Below, piece after piece: positions 53,860-62,661 of a stretch of DNA of 64,000 nt. The DNA is from Heliomarina baculiformis (lineage in GTDB: Bacteria > Pseudomonadota > Alphaproteobacteria > Rhodobacterales > Rhodobacteraceae), in assembly GCF_019966545.1 (NCBI RefSeq), contig NZ_JAIMIC010000009.1, positions 79,219-143,218 of the forward strand, read 5' to 3'. Numbering within the stretch: position 1 is the first letter of the stretch; the number at the start of each line of letters is the position of its first letter. Below the pieces are notes generated by a model. The model made no database searches and had not been told where the DNA came from. It was given only the letters and a program-made list of their open reading frames with translations. The translations under genes were made by a program, and so were the position numbers.

Positions 53860-54605
53860 GCGGCCCGCCACCGCGTTACACGACGCTCCCACGGTTGCAG
53901 AATGCCCCATTCGATGACCAGCATCACGGCGATGAAGGATAGCGCGTAGATCAGCACCATGCCCACGTCGAAGAGCTGGAAATAAAGGTGGATCTGGAAG
54001 CCGATCCCGTTGGATCGACCGAGGAATTCGACAACGAGAACGATCTTCCAGATGACGGCGACGCCGGAGCGGGCCGATGCGGCGATAAAGGGCGCAAGCT
54101 GCGGCAGCTGGATGTGGCGCAGACGGGTGCGGAACGGCAGCCGATAGATGCGGGCCATCGCGTCGAGCTCGCGGTCCATCGACCGCGCCCCTTCTCGGAT
54201 GACGGTGGCGACATTGGGTATCTTGTTCAGCGTGACGGCGGCGATGGCGGCAGTTTCGTTCAGCCCGATCCAGAGATAGCAGAGCACAATCAGCACCAGC
54301 GCGGGCAGGTTCAGGAAGACCACCAGCCAGGGGTCGAGCCAGCGGTTCAGACGCTCGTTCCGTCCCATCGCCAGCCCGAGGATCGTGCCAAGGGTCATGG
54401 CGAGCAGAAAGGCCCAGATCACCCGCAGCAGGGTATGGCCGAGGTGATAGGGCAGCTCGCCCGAGCGGATCTCGGCCAGCAACGGGGCGACCAGCGAAAC
54501 CGGCGAAGGCAGGATCTGCGGATCGCCGGTGATCCATGCGGCAAGGCTCCAGAAGATCAGGAGGCCAAGCAGGGAAAGAGCCGTGATGGCGGATCTGTCT
54601 GTCAT
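53856..54605 (-). CDS. ABC transporter permease, SsuC/TauC-like
   Basis: A 249-residue membrane permease of the BPD_transp_1 type with about six helices. The cytoplasmic EAA-loop region is visible as ELDAMARIYRLPFRTRLRHI, followed by LPQLAPFIAASARSGVAVIW. The start at 54605 (MTDRSAITALSLLGLLIF) lies 10 bp after the binding-protein stop; an upstream in-frame start would overlap that gene. It forms an importer with the adjacent SsuA-like binding protein and the ATPase. Genes of this type recur beside xoxF clusters, but the ligand is unknown. Confidence 0.88.
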   Translation of the reverse strand: MTDRSAITALSLLGLLIFWSLAAWITGDPQILPSPVSLVAPLLAEIRSGELPYHLGHTLLRVIWAFLLAMTLGTILGLAMGRNERLNRWLDPWLVVFLNLPALVLIVLCYLWIGLNETAAIAAVTLNKIPNVATVIREGARSMDRELDAMARIYRLPFRTRLRHIQLPQLAPFIAASARSGVAVIWKIVLVVEFLGRSNGIGFQIHLYFQLFDVGMVLIYALSFIAVMLVIEWGILQPWERRVTRWRAA

Positions 54606-54615
54606 CCACCACGGC

Positions 54616-55587
54616 CTAATCAACCTGCACGAAAAGCCCGTCAGGCAGGCTTGTGGCCTTGCCGACAAGCTTTTCGCCGCCCAGACGGGCCATCAGTTGC
54701 AGGAAACGGTCCGCGTCTTCGCGGTCGACGGGTTTGTCCGGCGGGATCCCCGCGCGGAAATCGTCGCGCGTGGCGATGAACTCGGCGTCCGAGTCGACGC
54801 GCATCACCGGACGGAGATCATCCCAGACCGCGTCATCCGACGCCAGCAGATCCTTGGCCGCGCGCGAGGCATCGTGCAGCGCCTCAAGGATACCGGGGTT
54901 TTGGGCGACAAAGCTCTCCCGAAGCACGTAGCCCAGCAGGGGTGTGTCCGGGTTGAGGCCCAGCGACTGCGCAGCGTCACTGACCGAGATCAGCTCGCGC
55001 ATGCCTTCCGCCTTCATCCGCGATAGGTAGTGCCAGTAGTTCACCGAGCCTTGGGTTTCGCCGCCAAGCCCGGTCTTGTAGATCAAGGGCGGCGCGGCAT
55101 AGACCTGTTCGGTCTGCTCGGTCAGATCGAGACCGTATTCAGAGGCTGCATAGGCGCGCAGAATCAGCCAACTTTTATCCAGCGGCCCGCCCGCGATGCC
55201 AATCTTGCCACCTGCGAGGTCGGCAAGGGACTGGGCCGTGCTGTCGGCGGGCACGACCAGACCGCCCACGGCCTTGGAATAGGGAAGGAACACGTAATCG
55301 CGCCCGGCGGCGCGTTGCCGGGCGGTCCAGATCCAGTCAGCGACGATCAGATCCGCCCTGCCCCCTTCGAAAGCGACGCGGGTTGCGCCATTGTCCGCAT
55401 AGGGCTGCATGACCAGTTCAAAGCCGTTGGCGCGGTCGAAACTTTCGGCCTTGATCGTCGAAAGCTCCCAGTTGACCGTGCCGATTTTCAGCGTAGCGGC
55501 GCGGATCTGCGGCAGGTCCTGCGCATAAGCCCCCTGCCCCAAGACAAGCGCGGCAGCAAACAGGAGATTTCTCAGGTAAGTCATCAT
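54616..55587 (-). CDS. ABC substrate-binding protein, NMT1/SsuA-like
   Basis: A 323-residue periplasmic binding protein with signal peptide (MMTYLRNLLFAAALVLGQGA, cleavage after AYA). The fold is of the NMT1/THI5/SsuA type, with VNWELSTIKAESFDRANGFE, GRADLIVADWIWTARQRAAG and PLDKSWLILRAYAASEYG. It should deliver a small anionic or aromatic ligand to the permease encoded next. It begins 14 bp after the beta-propeller gene. The two adjacent ATG codons (55587, 55584) are equally plausible starts. The ligand in a methanol-oxidation context is not known; a metal-chelate or PQQ-related compound is speculation. Confidence 0.86.
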   Translation of the reverse strand: MMTYLRNLLFAAALVLGQGAYAQDLPQIRAATLKIGTVNWELSTIKAESFDRANGFELVMQPYADNGATRVAFEGGRADLIVADWIWTARQRAAGRDYVFLPYSKAVGGLVVPADSTAQSLADLAGGKIGIAGGPLDKSWLILRAYAASEYGLDLTEQTEQVYAAPPLIYKTGLGGETQGSVNYWHYLSRMKAEGMRELISVSDAAQSLGLNPDTPLLGYVLRESFVAQNPGILEALHDASRAAKDLLASDDAVWDDLRPVMRVDSDAEFIATRDDFRAGIPPDKPVDREDADRFLQLMARLGGEKLVGKATSLPDGLFVQVD

Positions 55588-55601
55588 TGCGCGACCCGGG
55601 C

Positions 55602-56576
55602 CTAGTCCGGCGCGACCACGACGCCCCAGGGCTGCTGACCGACCTGAACCGACTTGATCGCCTTTTGCGCCTCTACGTCGATGATCGTCACGTCGTTGGA
55701 ATTGCCATTCGTGGTGATCAGAAACTTCTCGTCCGGGGTGAAGGCGAGCTGCCAAACCCGCTGGCCGGTCATGATATATTTCACGACCTCGTGGCTTTGC
55801 CCGTCGATCACCGCGACCCGGTTGGAGGGGCCAAGCGCGACAAAGATCCACTTGCCGTCCGAGGTGGTGCGCACTCCAACCGGTTGCAGCCATTCCGGCT
55901 GCACGCCCGGCACTTCAAAACTGATCTTGTCGCTAAGCGTGGGGGTGCCGTCCTCGGCGATGTCGATGATCGAAACAGTGCCGCCGATCTCGGCCGAGAC
56001 ATAAAGTATCTTGCCATCATGGCTGTACTGCGCGTAGCGCGGGCGCTGGTCGACAAGGATGTTATGCTTGATCTTGTAATCCGATGTGTCGATGAAATGC
56101 GCCATGTTCGTCGTCTCGGAGGTGTTGATGACGAATTTCGCATCGGGGCTGATCGCCATGCCTTCGGGTTCGACGCCGACGGGGATACCGGCCCTTACGG
56201 TGTGGCTTTCGGTGTCGATCACTGTCACGAGGTTGTCGTCCTCATTGGCGACATAAAGCGGATTGCCCGAAGGGTGCAGCACGAACAATTCCGGATCGGG
56301 GCCGGAGGGCAGCGTGTAGAGTTCCTCGTAGCTTTCGGCATCGAAGACCCGCACCGTGTCATCATCAGAGGCGCAGACATAGAGCAGCTTTCCATCCGGA
56401 CTGATGGTAATGCCGCGCGGGCGGTTGCCAGCGGGGAATTCGGTGAGGACCTCCCAGTTGTCGCTGTCGAGCACCGTGACCGTATTGCCCTTTTCATTGC
56501 TGACGTAGACCTTGTTGGCGAACGCAGCGGTGGCAAGGCAGGAGAATGTCAGGCAGGTCGCGATCAGGCGCTTCAT
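55602..56576 (-). CDS. YVTN beta-propeller protein, PQQ-catabolism associated
   Basis: A 324-residue secreted protein with signal peptide (MKRLIATCLTFSCLATAAFA) followed by about seven YVTN-type repeats of roughly 42 residues, for example KVYVSNEKGNTVTVLDSD, LLYVCASDDDTVRVFDAES, PLYVANEDDNLVTVIDTES and FLITTNGNSNDVTIIDVEA. The protein belongs to the beta-propeller family linked to PQQ-dependent alcohol catabolism. It is likely periplasmic, with an assembly, scaffolding or regulatory role; no catalytic function is claimed. It is 12 bp from the binding-protein gene upstream, in the same leftward operon. Confidence 0.9.
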   Translation of the reverse strand: MKRLIATCLTFSCLATAAFANKVYVSNEKGNTVTVLDSDNWEVLTEFPAGNRPRGITISPDGKLLYVCASDDDTVRVFDAESYEELYTLPSGPDPELFVLHPSGNPLYVANEDDNLVTVIDTESHTVRAGIPVGVEPEGMAISPDAKFVINTSETTNMAHFIDTSDYKIKHNILVDQRPRYAQYSHDGKILYVSAEIGGTVSIIDIAEDGTPTLSDKISFEVPGVQPEWLQPVGVRTTSDGKWIFVALGPSNRVAVIDGQSHEVVKYIMTGQRVWQLAFTPDEKFLITTNGNSNDVTIIDVEAQKAIKSVQVGQQPWGVVVAPD

Positions 56577-56588
56577 CTAAGGGTTCCT

Positions 56589-57770
56589 TCAGTCAAAGGC
56601 GGTGCAGGCGGATTCGGGCATGTCGAGGCCTAGGGAATCCAGCGGGGAGCGCTGGTGCAGGTAGCCTTCCTGCGGCGAGACACTCATGGTGATACGGTCG
56701 TCATAGAGCAGGATCGGCTGGCGCATCTGGCCATTCCATTGGCGGAAGGTAACCTTCTGCCCCTTGAAGGCGGCCAGCTCAAAGGCATCCGAAAGGGCGT
56801 AGTCCCGTAAAGCGCCCGGTGCTGCCTCGCCGGTGCGCGTGACGGCCTCGCCAATGACGCGCAGGGCAAGCCATGCCTGGTAGTCCTCTTCCCGAACGCG
56901 GCGGTTGGTCAGTTCCTCAAACCGGCGCTGGAACTGGGTGGCGCCCCATGCCTCATGCGCGGCGTGGAATGTGACGGGGCGCAGGCCGGAAGAGCCCATC
57001 ACCGGGCGCGGTGTCCACAGGTTGAAGGGCAGGTAAGGCGCGAAAACATCCGAGGCATCGGCGGCGATCACGAGGTCATGGTCGCGCGCGTCCTGCGTGA
57101 AGACCGGGATCTGGCGCTGGACAAGGACATGTCCGGTATCCGTACGGCGCGACCCGCCAGTGTCTTCGTATTCGCGCTGTTCCACGATTCTGGCGCCGAA
57201 CTTCTTTGCCGCGCGGCGGTATTCCTCGGCCAGCGCGGTGTCGGCGGGGTTGGAGCCATGGATCAGAAACCAGCGCGGCCATTTCTTCCACATGGCGAAT
57301 TGCGCGATGGCATCCGCCATCATCGCATCCGAGGGGGCGACATGCAGCAGGTTGGCGCGACACTCGCCGTCGCGTAGCGCGGTGTCGCGGGCAAGGGCGT
57401 TGATCAATAGCGCGCCGTCGCCGGCGCGGTCGGCGAGGCGGATCAGATCCTCGGCGCGGGCCATCATGATGATGATACTCGCGCCCTCTGCCATCAGCGA
57501 GTCAAACGCGCCGTCGGACTCTTCGGGCGTGGTTGCAACGGTGTCGAGCGTCCATGTCTGGCCCATGAAATTGCCAGTGGTCTGGTTGTCTTCATTGGCA
57601 AGCTGGGCCCCGGCGAAACCGAGATCCTCGGGGTTCAGATCATAGCGGGAAATCGGCGCAAGCTGCGGATAGTCGATGCGGAACACGGTCGCGCGGATCT
57701 CGACCGCCTGCGCAATACTCGCGAAAGCAGCGCAGATGCCAACAAGCAGCACTGGCAGAACGTGTCGCAT
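56589..57770 (-). CDS. ABC substrate-binding protein of the PQQ-alcohol dehydrogenase system
   Basis: A 393-residue periplasmic protein with signal peptide (MRHVLPVLLVGICAAFASIA, cleavage near AQA), related to the branched-chain amino acid type I binding fold. Markers are DGAFDSLMAEGASIIIMMAR, CRANLLHVAPSDAMMADAIA, RWFLIHGSNPADTALAEEYR and GATQFQRRFEELTNRRV. It is the family of binding proteins found only with PQQ-dependent alcohol dehydrogenases. The second of two ATG codons (57770) is preferred because GGGAGG then lies at proper distance. It heads the long leftward operon and is divergent from the SoxYZ-like gene. The permease and ATPase at the operon end may be its partners. Confidence 0.9.
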   Translation of the reverse strand: MRHVLPVLLVGICAAFASIAQAVEIRATVFRIDYPQLAPISRYDLNPEDLGFAGAQLANEDNQTTGNFMGQTWTLDTVATTPEESDGAFDSLMAEGASIIIMMARAEDLIRLADRAGDGALLINALARDTALRDGECRANLLHVAPSDAMMADAIAQFAMWKKWPRWFLIHGSNPADTALAEEYRRAAKKFGARIVEQREYEDTGGSRRTDTGHVLVQRQIPVFTQDARDHDLVIAADASDVFAPYLPFNLWTPRPVMGSSGLRPVTFHAAHEAWGATQFQRRFEELTNRRVREEDYQAWLALRVIGEAVTRTGEAAPGALRDYALSDAFELAAFKGQKVTFRQWNGQMRQPILLYDDRITMSVSPQEGYLHQRSPLDSLGLDMPESACTAFD

Positions 57771-57948
57771 CATCTCCTCCCACAGGGTTGGCCGCCCTTT
57801 CGCAGCCATCCTGCCCGCTTTGATAGTGCCAGATACGGGGTCAAACCCAACCAATACTTTTGGCGCATTGCGCGAGTCAGACACGCGGTTAGGATTGCGC
57901 CGGGCATCGCGCTGAATGCGGATCCGCCCAAGCCCCGGGGAGATAGAG

Positions 57949-58761
57949 ATGATGCGACGCGCTCTTGCGGCTCTGTTACTGGCGGGATCAATGCCGGTTC
58001 AGGCGGCGGAACCCACATGGACCGATCTTTCGGCAATTCTTTACGAAGACCGTGAATTGCTGGATGGCAGCGCGTTCATCGAGATCAACAGCCCCTATCG
58101 CACCGATAACGATGCGCGCACACAGATTGCCGCGCAGATCAACGCCCCGGCCGGGCGGATGCTGGGCAAGGTGAGCCTGATCCTTGACGAGAATCCGATG
58201 CCGGTTTCGGCGGTCTTTGCCTTTGATGCGCCCCTGCCCCGGTTCTTTTTCGATGTGACAATGCGGATCAACGGACCGACGCCGCTGCACGTGGTAGCGG
58301 AAACCACCGATGGGCAGCTTTACGTAGCAGAAACCTTTGTAAAGACCTCGGGTCAGGGGGCCTGCGCGGCCCCGCCCGGATCGGATCTGGACGTGGCGCT
58401 GGAGACGCTGGGTGAGATGGATATCCTGATCGGCGCAAACCGGGAAAGCGCGACAACGCTCGACCGGCTGGGCGCGCTCGCGCAGCGCGAAAAACGCGTC
58501 GATGTGGACATCAGCCACCCAAGTCTCTCTGGGATGCAGATGGACCAGATCACGCTGCTGTTCATCCCGATGCGCTATGTGGAAACGCTCGACGTGGATC
58601 TGGACGGGGCGGGTTACGTGGAAATGACCGGCAGTATTTCATTGTCGGAAAATCCACGCATCGGTATGTCTGTGCCGGGCCGCACGCAGACGGTGGGCGT
58701 GACCATGACCGACACGGACGGTACCGTTACCCATGCGCAGAAATCGGTAGAGGGTTACTGA
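57949..58761 (+). CDS. SoxYZ-like carrier protein linked to quinoprotein dehydrogenase
   Basis: A 270-residue exported protein (signal MMRRALAALLLAGSMPVQAA) joining a SoxY-like N-terminal part and a SoxZ-like C-terminal part. The usual SoxY swinging arm (GGCGG) is replaced by an internal GQGACAAPPGSD, with a single Cys that could carry a thiol-bound group. Sox sulfur-oxidation genes are absent, so this is the variant carrier that accompanies PQQ methanol/ethanol dehydrogenases. It is the only rightward gene in this region, divergent from the PQQ-system binding protein, and its stop overlaps the convergent CxxxCW gene by 7 bp. GGGGAG precedes the start. Confidence 0.88.
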   Translation: MMRRALAALLLAGSMPVQAAEPTWTDLSAILYEDRELLDGSAFIEINSPYRTDNDARTQIAAQINAPAGRMLGKVSLILDENPMPVSAVFAFDAPLPRFFFDVTMRINGPTPLHVVAETTDGQLYVAETFVKTSGQGACAAPPGSDLDVALETLGEMDILIGANRESATTLDRLGALAQREKRVDVDISHPSLSGMQMDQITLLFIPMRYVETLDVDLDGAGYVEMTGSISLSENPRIGMSVPGRTQTVGVTMTDTDGTVTHAQKSVEGY

Positions 58762-59300
58762 GGCTCGGGCTGCTCGGGCGTGATCTCTTCCGTCGGGTAG
58801 TCGAAAAAGGTCCAGCTGTCGGTGCCCTCGGGCATCCAGTAGACATTTTCGTACCCGTATTCGAGCGCGCGCTTGGCCGCGTTCCACGACATCCAGCAAT
58901 CAGCAAGGCAGAAGAACAGGACGGGGTGCGTTTTGTCGCCATCCGTCGCCTTTTCCAGTCCGGTGCGGAAATAGGTATCTGTCACCTCGGCAATGGCGCC
59001 ATAGCCCACGTTGGGCAACCAGATTGAACCGGGAATGGAATGGCGGGGTTTGTCGCGCCAGATCGTGCCTTTCGGCAGGTTCTTAGGTTTTGGCGGTCGA
59101 GGCAGCACATCGACGAAGGCGATGCCGCCCGATTGCCAGAGTTCATAGGTTTCTTCGGGGCCGACGACGGTTGCACCCTTGAGTGTTTCCGGGACCGGGG
59201 CGCGGTAGTGATCCTGCCGGTACTCCGATGGCTCCTCTGTCTGGGCGTGGGCGGGACCGGTCACAATTGCCAGCACCAGAAGTGCGGCCAGCGGTTTCAA
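58755..59300 (-). CDS. PQQ-catabolism associated CxxCW-motif (rhodanese-like) protein
   Basis: A 181-residue exported protein (signal MKPLAALLVLAIVTGPAHA). The diagnostic segment FFCLADCWMSWNAAKRALEY carries two Cys and a Trp in a rhodanese-like fold, and YWMPEGTDSW follows. This is the family named for the CXXCW motif that accompanies PQQ-dependent alcohol catabolism; the spacing actually seen is C-x3-C-W. The start is a TTG whose TTGA overlaps the XoxJ stop. The paired cysteines suggest a redox or thiol-transfer function, possibly with the SoxYZ-like carrier on the opposite strand. That partnership is inference. Confidence 0.88.
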   Translation of the reverse strand: MKPLAALLVLAIVTGPAHAQTEEPSEYRQDHYRAPVPETLKGATVVGPEETYELWQSGGIAFVDVLPRPPKPKNLPKGTIWRDKPRHSIPGSIWLPNVGYGAIAEVTDTYFRTGLEKATDGDKTHPVLFFCLADCWMSWNAAKRALEYGYENVYWMPEGTDSWTFFDYPTEEITPEQPEPQ

Positions 59301-60139
59301 TTCGAAACGTTCAGGACTTCGGTGCCCTGATCGTTCAAAAGCGGCACCCCCGCCTCGCTCAGCAATTCATTGATCCGGTCCTGATTGCGGCGGATCAGTG
59401 AGTTCAACTTGCGCTCCCATACTTTTTCGCCCTGACGCACGCCCATGGTGATCCGGAAATAAAGCCGCGGTGGCAATGTTTCCTTGGTCAGCGGCGTGAC
59501 TTGCAGATCAGGGTAGCTGGCCTTGACCAGCGGACCGGCGAGCGGGCCCCAAAGGATCGCCGCCCCGGTTTCCCCGGCACTCAGATCCTCGAGCAGCTGA
59601 ACAGCGGGTGAGTCATAGCGCGTATCAACGATAAGCTGATAGGCCTTGGCACGGGTCAACAGACCGTTGCGCGCCATATGCGTGGCCGGCGGGCTGCCAG
59701 CGATAATGCCGATTTTCACGTCTTTAAGCGCCGGATCCGACAGCGTATCGACATCGGCCAGCGGGCTGCCTTTCGGCGCGATGATCGTATAGGCCGAGGT
59801 CATGTAGTGGTTGGTGTTCAGGACCAGCTCATGCCCTTCGGCATAGCCCATCACCACGTCGCATTGGTTGGCGCCAAGCGTATTGCGGATGAACCCGGTG
59901 GCCATCGGATACCATGTATATTGCACCGGAAGGTCGAGTTCGCCCGCCATCAGGTCAGCCAGCTTGTTCTCGTAACCCTGCTCCCGATCATCGGACATCG
60001 GGAAATTCGCAGGATCGGCGCAGACCCTGAACGCTGTATGCGACACCAGGTCCGAAGTCTGCGCCGCGCCGGGTCCTGACAGGGAGGCCAGCAGGACCGA
60101 CCCCAGGATCAAGACGATATGTCTAGCCGAGACAGGCAT
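59297..60139 (-). CDS. xoxJ: XoxJ-like periplasmic binding protein
   Basis: A 280-residue exported protein of the type II solute-binding fold associated with quinoprotein dehydrogenases. Signal MPVSARHIVLILGSVLLASL, then FRVCADPANFPMSDDREQGY, ENKLADLMAGELDLPVQYTW and CDVVMGYAEGHELVLNTNHY, all typical of the XoxJ/MxaJ family. XoxJ is thought to help activate or assemble XoxF in the periplasm rather than transport a solute. The ATG at 60139 overlaps the XoxG stop by 17 bp; the longer frame upstream is not exported-protein-like. Order xoxF-xoxG-xoxJ is the classic arrangement. Confidence 0.92.
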   Translation of the reverse strand: MPVSARHIVLILGSVLLASLSGPGAAQTSDLVSHTAFRVCADPANFPMSDDREQGYENKLADLMAGELDLPVQYTWYPMATGFIRNTLGANQCDVVMGYAEGHELVLNTNHYMTSAYTIIAPKGSPLADVDTLSDPALKDVKIGIIAGSPPATHMARNGLLTRAKAYQLIVDTRYDSPAVQLLEDLSAGETGAAILWGPLAGPLVKASYPDLQVTPLTKETLPPRLYFRITMGVRQGEKVWERKLNSLIRRNQDRINELLSEAGVPLLNDQGTEVLNVSN

Positions 60140-60632
60140 TCTCGTCTTCCCGGATGACATCCGATTTGGATTCCTTTTTCGCCGGACGTCCGCGTTCGAC
60201 GGCTCCGGCACCGCGTGCCTTGAGATAGACATAGATATCATCGAGATAACACATGACGTTCGGGTTCTCGCCAAACGAGGGCATCACCGAATTCTCGGAG
60301 GCGTTGACCTTTTTTCGCCCGTTCACCACCACATCGACGAAATCGTAATAGTCCATGTCGATGGCCGATTTTTTCAGAGCCGGGGCATAGGACGAGCCTT
60401 CGCCCTCGGGACCGTGGCAGACGTGGCATTCCGAATGGTAACGACGGAACCCGGAGTAGGTCCGCCAGTCGACGGTGCCATCCTCGGCCACATTGAATGT
60501 CGGTATGTCATCTTCGGTGTAATACCGACCGTCCTCGTTATAGGCTGCGGCCAGATTATCCTGCGCGGCGGCCATATGGCCCCAGCCTGCAACGAGGCCC
60601 GCAGTCAGGAGGATTCCCAGTACTCTCATCAT
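60123..60632 (-). CDS. xoxG: Cytochrome c, XoxG type (methanol metabolism-related)
   Basis: A 169-residue periplasmic cytochrome with signal peptide (MMRVLGILLTAGLVAGWGHM). Heme c attaches at CHVCH; VNASENSVMPSFGENPNVM supplies the axial Met region. Two more cysteines (VMCYLDD and ENACLG) match the four-Cys family related to methanol metabolism. It is the expected electron acceptor of XoxF, taking electrons from PQQH2 and passing them to the next cytochrome. It follows xoxF in the operon after a 73-bp gap with a large stem-loop, and overlaps xoxJ. Confidence 0.93.
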   Translation of the reverse strand: MMRVLGILLTAGLVAGWGHMAAAQDNLAAAYNEDGRYYTEDDIPTFNVAEDGTVDWRTYSGFRRYHSECHVCHGPEGEGSSYAPALKKSAIDMDYYDFVDVVVNGRKKVNASENSVMPSFGENPNVMCYLDDIYVYLKARGAGAVERGRPAKKESKSDVIREDENACLG

Positions 60633-60655
60633 TCATACCCTTGCTTCGATCCAGA

Positions 60656-60686
60656 GGACCGGCCCGGGGATCGCCCGCGCCGGTCC
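60656..60686. terminator. Large stem-loop between xoxF and xoxG
   Basis: GGACCGGC (60656-60663) pairs with GCCGGTCC (60679-60686), and inside, CGGG (60665-60668) pairs with CCCG (60674-60677), giving a 12-bp stem with one C/C mismatch. It lies 20 bp after the xoxF stop in the leftward transcript. With no U-tract it is most likely an RNA-stability or partial-termination element that makes XoxF much more abundant than XoxG/XoxJ. Confidence 0.65.
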
Positions 60687-60705
60687 GGGTTCGTGGCCTG
60701 TCGGA

Positions 60706-62514
60706 TCAATCCGGCAGGGTGAAGACGGTCAGCTGTCCGCCAAGTGCGGTATAGTCGCTGAGCGCGGCGTAACCGCCCACGGCACCAAGTCCGTCATTCG
60801 GGTTGGTGAGACCGGCCGCAAGACCGATACCCGCCCAGCCACCGACACCGGACAGGATGCCGACATACTGCTTGCCTTCGGAGGTATAGGTCATGACGTT
60901 GCCGATGATACCCGAGGGGGTCTTGAAGCTGTAAAGCTCATCCCCGGTTTCTGCATCGATTGCCTTGAGATAGCCTTCTAGCGTGCCGTAGAAGACCACG
61001 CCACCGGCTGTCGCCAGCGCACCGGACCAGACCGAGAACTGTTCGGGTATGGACCACTTGATTTCGCCGTTGATGTTATCCCAGGCGACGAAGTTGCCCA
61101 TGCCGCCATGGCTGTCCGGCGCGGGATACATGGCGAGCGTCGCACCCACATAGGGCTGACCCGCCGCGTATGCGACCCGGAAAGGTTCATAGTCCATGCA
61201 GACGTGGTTGGTCGGGACATAGAAGGTCTGCGTATCCGGCGAATAGGCTGCCGGTTGCTGGTCCTTGGTGCCAAGCGCCGCCGGGCAGATGCCGGTCGAG
61301 TTCACGTCCTCGCCGTTCTGTTCCGTCGAATACTGGGCAACCACTTCGGGACGGCCATAGGTGTCCGAATCCGGATCCATGTCGACGCCGGTGGTCCAGT
61401 TCACCGCAGGGTCGTATTTCTCGGCCACCAGAAGCTCACCCGAAACGCGATCCATCGTATAGGCGATGCCGTTCCGGTCGAAGTGGGTCAGCAGCTTGCG
61501 CTCTTCGCCGTCGATCTCCTGTTCCGTCAGGATCATTTCGTTGACGCCGTCATAGTCCCATTCGTCATGGGGCGTCATCTGGTAGACCCACTTGGCCATA
61601 CCGGTATCGATGTCGCGGGCCATGATGGTCATGGACCAGCGGTTATCGCCGGGTCGCTGCGCGGGGTTCCATGTCGACGGGTTGCCGGTGCCGTAATAGA
61701 AGAGGTTCTCATCCATATCGGCCGCGTACCAACCCCAGGTGGTGCCGCCACCGATCTGCCATTGGTCGCCTTCCCATGTATTGGTGCCCGAATCCGCACC
61801 CACCGGTTCGCCCAGATGGGTGGTGTTCTCGGGATCCATCAGGATGTCGCTGTCAGGCCCCATCGAATAGGCACGCCATTCCTGCTCGCCGGTTTCGATG
61901 TTGTAGGCGGTGACATGGCCGCGCACACCGAATTCACCGCCCGAGATGCCGACGATGATCTTGTCCTTGACCGGCAGAACCGTCGCGGTGTTGGTTTCAC
62001 CCTTGGACGGGTCACCGTTGACCTTGGACCAGACGACCTCGCCGGTTTCCGCGTCAAGCGCCACCACAGTGGTGTCGGCCTGATGCAGGAAGACCTTGCC
62101 CTCGGCATAGGCCACGCCACGGTTCACCGTGTCGCAGCACATGACCGGGATGACGTCCGGATCCTGCTTGGGTTCGTATTTCCACTTGATCTTGCCGCCG
62201 TCGGTCAGATCGAGCGCGTAGACGATGTTCGGGAACGGCGTATGCAGATACATGGTATCGCCGATCACGAGGGGCGAGCCTTCATGGCCGCGCAAAACGC
62301 CGGTAGACATGGTCCAGGCGACCTGAAGGTCACCGACATTTTCCTTGTTGATCGAATCCAGCTTGGAATAGCGCTGGTTCTTGTAGTCGCCGGTTTGAAT
62401 GGCCCATTGATTGGGGTCGTTCATATCCTCGATCAGCCCGTCATTCGCATAGGCCATCCCGGCCGAGCAAAAGGCTAACGTGGATGTCAAAGCCAGTAGC
62501 TTCTTCATTTTCAA
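60706..62514 (-). CDS. xoxF: Lanthanide-dependent PQQ methanol dehydrogenase XoxF
   Basis: A 602-residue periplasmic eight-bladed PQQ dehydrogenase that oxidises methanol (and ethanol or formaldehyde). The signal peptide is [20 protein letters not shown]. The vicinal disulfide Cys126-Cys127 ([11 protein letters not shown]), metal ligands Glu194 (SGGEFGVRG) and Asn278 (GTGNPSTWN), and catalytic Asp320 are present. Asp322 in [11 protein letters not shown] is the extra Asp that marks lanthanide-binding XoxF; MxaF has Ala there. Tryptophan-docking repeats such as [12 protein letters not shown] are seen. GGGAG precedes the ATG. Upstream leftward genes encode a cytochrome c, FghA and class III ADH, giving a full methanol-to-formate route together with the glutathione pathway. 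Confidence 0.97.
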   Translation of the reverse strand: MKMKKLLALTSTLAFCSAGMAYANDGLIEDMNDPNQWAIQTGDYKNQRYSKLDSINKENVGDLQVAWTMSTGVLRGHEGSPLVIGDTMYLHTPFPNIVYALDLTDGGKIKWKYEPKQDPDVIPVMCCDTVNRGVAYAEGKVFLHQADTTVVALDAETGEVVWSKVNGDPSKGETNTATVLPVKDKIIVGISGGEFGVRGHVTAYNIETGEQEWRAYSMGPDSDILMDPENTTHLGEPVGADSGTNTWEGDQWQIGGGTTWGWYAADMDENLFYYGTGNPSTWNPAQRPGDNRWSMTIMARDIDTGMAKWVYQMTPHDEWDYDGVNEMILTEQEIDGEERKLLTHFDRNGIAYTMDRVSGELLVAEKYDPAVNWTTGVDMDPDSDTYGRPEVVAQYSTEQNGEDVNSTGICPAALGTKDQQPAAYSPDTQTFYVPTNHVCMDYEPFRVAYAAGQPYVGATLAMYPAPDSHGGMGNFVAWDNINGEIKWSIPEQFSVWSGALATAGGVVFYGTLEGYLKAIDAETGDELYSFKTPSGIIGNVMTYTSEGKQYVGILSGVGGWAGIGLAAGLTNPNDGLGAVGGYAALSDYTALGGQLTVFTLPD

Positions 62515-62536
62515 CTCCCTTTGTATGGTGTGCTGC

Positions 62537-62559
62537 CGTCACTTTTTCCGTCCGTGACG
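62537..62559. promoter_or_regulatory. Inverted repeat in the xoxF leader
   Basis: CGTCAC (62537-62542) and GTGACG (62554-62559) are perfect complements 11 bp apart, 23-45 bp before the xoxF start. An adjoining perfect hairpin CGCCC-TTT-GGGCG spans 62558-62570. Either could be an operator for a response regulator of methanol/lanthanide control, or an mRNA leader structure. No regulator gene is in the window. Confidence 0.4.
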
Positions 62560-62661
62560 CCCTTTGGGCGGGTGTTTCGGAAAAATCGGCAAAAGCCCGG
62601 TTCTGTCGTGGTTCCTCCCCCCGGGCCGGCTTCCGTTACGTCCGCATCGTCCTCCCTTCTC

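Noticed and set aside
53860..54612. Upstream extension of the SsuB-like ATPase frame giving a 455-residue product
   Set aside because: This part overlaps the permease gene in another frame, is Arg/Pro/His-rich shadow sequence and lacks domains; the ATG at 53859 gives the proper ATPase start.
61108..62478. 456-residue rightward reading frame
   Set aside because: It mirrors the xoxF gene on the other strand and shows no protein family features.
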